From positions 1-16,474 of the forward strand of contig JAFYCU010000212.1 in the NCBI GenBank assembly GCA_017545095.1: a stretch of DNA of 16,474 bases, given 5' to 3'. This document shows positions 14,863 to 16,474 of this stretch, piece by piece (the stretch's first letter is position 1; every line of letters begins with the position of its first letter). The translations under genes were made by a program, and so were the position numbers. The notes beneath the pieces were generated by a model, which made no database searches, was not told where the DNA came from, and saw only the letters and a program-made list of their open reading frames with translations. Origin of the DNA: Muribaculaceae bacterium. Its GTDB lineage: Bacteria; Bacteroidota; Bacteroidia; Bacteroidales; Muribaculaceae.

Positions 14863-15165
14863 ATGATTATTTATAAAGCAAGGCAGTATATGAAAAAGCG
14901 TAAATCCATGAAAGAGAGCAACAAAAGTGAAATGCAACAAAATCGCCACGAGAATGGTGAGTTATACCTAAAAAGCGACGGAGAAGTGTATGCCATGGTC
15001 TACAACACCGAATGCCGTATGTGCGACCTGGTTTGGGAAGCATTCAATGGCGACATTCCCGAGGGCTGCAAGGTTATTCACATCGATGGCGACAAGCGGA
15101 ACAACCGACTGGACAACCTGAAGCTGGAACATTGCGATTCATCTACTCAAATCGACCATTCGTGA
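14863..15165 (+). CDS. Small HNH-type nuclease-like protein (100 residues)
   Basis: The C-terminal half matches the compact phage/homing HNH_3 type: LVWEAFNGDIPEGCKVIHIDGD followed by KRNNRLDNLKLEH, with His73 of the 'HIDG' core, Asn80/Asn81 and Asn85. Family members cut or nick DNA using one metal ion. The conserved His that usually precedes 'LVWEAF' (HRLV) is Cys54-Asp55 here, and no NUMOD4 or AP2 DNA-binding domain is present; the first 30 residues are only basic and polar (MKKRKSMKESNKSEM). The protein is shorter than typical members and stops soon after the motif, so it may be reduced or inactive. The first ATG is used, but ATG at 14890 (MKKRK) is possible. It has its own promoter. Such genes are often mobile, which fits the AT-richer surroundings. 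Confidence 0.7.
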   Translation: MIIYKARQYMKKRKSMKESNKSEMQQNRHENGELYLKSDGEVYAMVYNTECRMCDLVWEAFNGDIPEGCKVIHIDGDKRNNRLDNLKLEHCDSSTQIDHS

Positions 15166-15331
15166 TTGTAGATAACTATTGGCTTATGCATATGGTGATA
15201 GAGCATTTTTTCAACGGTGCTTTTCCCATCGATTGACAACGCTTAACGAGAACAATTGGCGCAATTCCACTATTTTTCTGATATTTAAATTGCAAAATAT
15301 AACACACACATAATTGGACATAATAACAAAA

Positions 15332-16198
15332 ATGGAACATTCGCGGATTGACAACGTGATTAGAGAAAAAGAATTTGAAACCGCCCCGTATCTCGAGAAC
15401 GGAAAGTTTGCGGTAGTGATTAAATTCCATCATGGTGGCAATTACAAGAAGCTTAACCATGATGAACGAATCGAGGTGCTGCGCCAACTGCTCACGGCAT
15501 TTGATCAAAAGCCACATGTTATTTCTTGTTGGCTCGGAGAAATAGGCTACGATTTGTATGTGACCAAGTCGCGAACCTTTGACAATGCTTTGATGGCACT
15601 TGACGAAGATATTATGGAATCTAACCCCGGAGATAACGATGACCCTTCTTTCTTCCCCGTCCCTAAAAAATTTGAGGTGCATTTCCCTCTAATTACCGAC
15701 TATGATGAATGGCGTTTTAGAAATGAAATACGTGATCGACTCAACTCGATGCTTTGCGAACCGATACGCGGGGCGTTTCACGACCAAAACATTGATGTTG
15801 ACACACGTTTTGACATTTTGACTGATAATCATCAATGGTTTGCGGGGGTGCTCTTTTCCGTCTACGTTGCACGCAACGGCCGTCCCGTGGTGAACACGAT
15901 GCGTGAGCTAAGGGTGCTTGAGAGCGTGTGTCAAAAAGTGTTGCAATTGCCGCTTGAAATGGAAATCTTTAGAGGATACAATCTTGTTAAACTTCATGAA
16001 ATAATCAAAAAGCATTACGAAGATTATTATGAATATGGATATGACGAACGACCATTGATGAGGGTGGCTTGCTATGCCGCGCCCGATGATGTCGAACAAC
16101 TGAAAAGGCTGCATCAACTCGCTATCAACCTCGTTGGTGACGTTGAAGGAATAAGAATGCCTTTTTACTATGTGGAACCCTATGAACCAACTCAATAA
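15332..16198 (+). CDS. Hypothetical cytoplasmic protein, 288 residues
   Basis: I do not recognise this family. It has no signal peptide or membrane segment, so it is probably cytoplasmic. An N-terminal part (about 25-95: KFAVVIKFHHGG, DERIEVLRQLLTAF, GEIGYDLYVTKS) and a C-terminal part (about 112-288: KFEVHFPLITDYDEWRFR, EIRDRLNSMLCEPI, IIKKHYEDYYEYGYDE) are joined by an acidic linker (DEDIMESNPGDNDDPS). Each part begins with a short hydrophobic strand followed by a helix rich in Arg and Glu, so a duplicated alpha/beta unit is possible but unproven. The open frame could begin at TTG 15314, but ATG 15332 is the better start. It lies 166 bases after the HNH gene on the same strand. A TATTTTTC run upstream is only a weak -7 candidate, so it may be read through from the HNH promoter. 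Codon use is more AT-rich than in the large secreted genes. Confidence 0.75.
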   Translation: MEHSRIDNVIREKEFETAPYLENGKFAVVIKFHHGGNYKKLNHDERIEVLRQLLTAFDQKPHVISCWLGEIGYDLYVTKSRTFDNALMALDEDIMESNPGDNDDPSFFPVPKKFEVHFPLITDYDEWRFRNEIRDRLNSMLCEPIRGAFHDQNIDVDTRFDILTDNHQWFAGVLFSVYVARNGRPVVNTMRELRVLESVCQKVLQLPLEMEIFRGYNLVKLHEIIKKHYEDYYEYGYDERPLMRVACYAAPDDVEQLKRLHQLAINLVGDVEGIRMPFYYVEPYEPTQ

Positions 16199-16474
16199 GC
16201 GAGATGCCGTGGCATTTGCACTAAATATCGCACTAAAGTCCTGACTAATGGCTCTGTAACGAAACGTGTGAGTGGTTGATTAGACTAAAAGAAACATAAT
16301 GAGCAAAATATAAAAGACTTTAAACGATTAAACAATTCAAGTTTCGCAAGTAGATTTTTTTGCACAAGAGCAGTCGTGCTCGTTGGTGGTCGAAGACCAC
16401 AACAAGGCCAGCGGCCTTGAATTATCTGAAACCTGAAAGTATATCAAAACTATGGAACAATGACAGCGCTTGCC
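16199..16474. other. AT-rich 3' stretch without an assigned gene
   Basis: These 276 bases hold a small perfect hairpin just after the previous stop (ATGCC-GT-GGCAT, about 16204-16215), an AT-rich stretch, and three adjacent hairpins at 16368-16418. An ATG at 16460 opens a frame that reads MTALA to the window edge, too short to judge. Confidence 0.5.
16368..16418 (+). repeat. Three back-to-back hairpins
   Basis: GAGCA-GTCG-TGCTC (16368-16381), GTTGGTGGTC-GAA-GACCACAAC (16382-16403, one bulged G) and AAGGCC-AGC-GGCCTT (16404-16418) follow each other with no spacer bases. A run of seven T (16355-16361) lies just upstream. The compact array looks like structured RNA or a protein-binding site. 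Function unknown. Confidence 0.55.

Noticed and set aside
15012..15236. 74-codon frame overlapping the HNH gene
   Set aside because: It is a shifted-frame shadow; its sequence does not continue the HNH protein, so a frameshift is not supported.
16460..16474. Possible start of a further gene (MTALA)
   Set aside because: Only five codons are inside the window, and another ATG nearby (16452) stops at once; nothing supports a gene.

Overview
The window looks like a chromosomal piece of a gut- or oral-type Bacteroidales (Prevotellaceae or Muribaculaceae-like; the level below the order is inference). The evidence is: promoters of the Bacteroidetes form TTTG-N19/20-TAnnTTTG, no Shine-Dalgarno sequences, BspA/DUF285 and Listeria-Bacteroides repeats, a C10 (streptopain/interpain-like) protease, gingipain-type cleaved-adhesin domains, and a C-terminus resembling a type IX secretion (T9SS) sorting tail.

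Layout. Positions 1-233 (-) hold the start of an AtoE-family short-chain fatty acid transporter, cut by the window edge. Then come three large secreted proteins on the minus strand: 591-3605 (BspA-like leucine-rich and DUF285 surface protein), 3770-6277 (chitobiase-like and formylglycine-enzyme-like domains) and 6546-10091 (C10 cysteine protease). Each ends in nearly the same two-repeat dockerin-like module, and each has its own promoter and a hairpin after it. A 744-base divergent intergenic region follows, with promoters facing both ways. On the plus strand, 10836-14546 encodes a 1236-residue multidomain adhesin (fibronectin III plus two cleaved-adhesin domains) that ends in a T9SS-like tail instead of a dockerin, with a strong terminator after it. 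The right end is more AT-rich and cytoplasmic in character: a 100-residue HNH-type protein (14863-15165), an unrecognised 288-residue protein (15332-16198), and a gene-free tail with three back-to-back hairpins.

How the genes may work together. The four large proteins look like exported surface or extracellular factors for proteolysis, adhesion and glycan or protein binding. The three dockerin tails suggest a shared attachment or sorting route, but no cohesin or scaffoldin is visible here. The most notable points are the dockerin trio beside a T9SS-tailed neighbour, the repeated insertion of jelly-roll domains into fibronectin III domains in two different proteins, a degenerate formylglycine-enzyme domain, and an orphan C-terminal tail lying between a dockerin stop codon and its presumed terminator.
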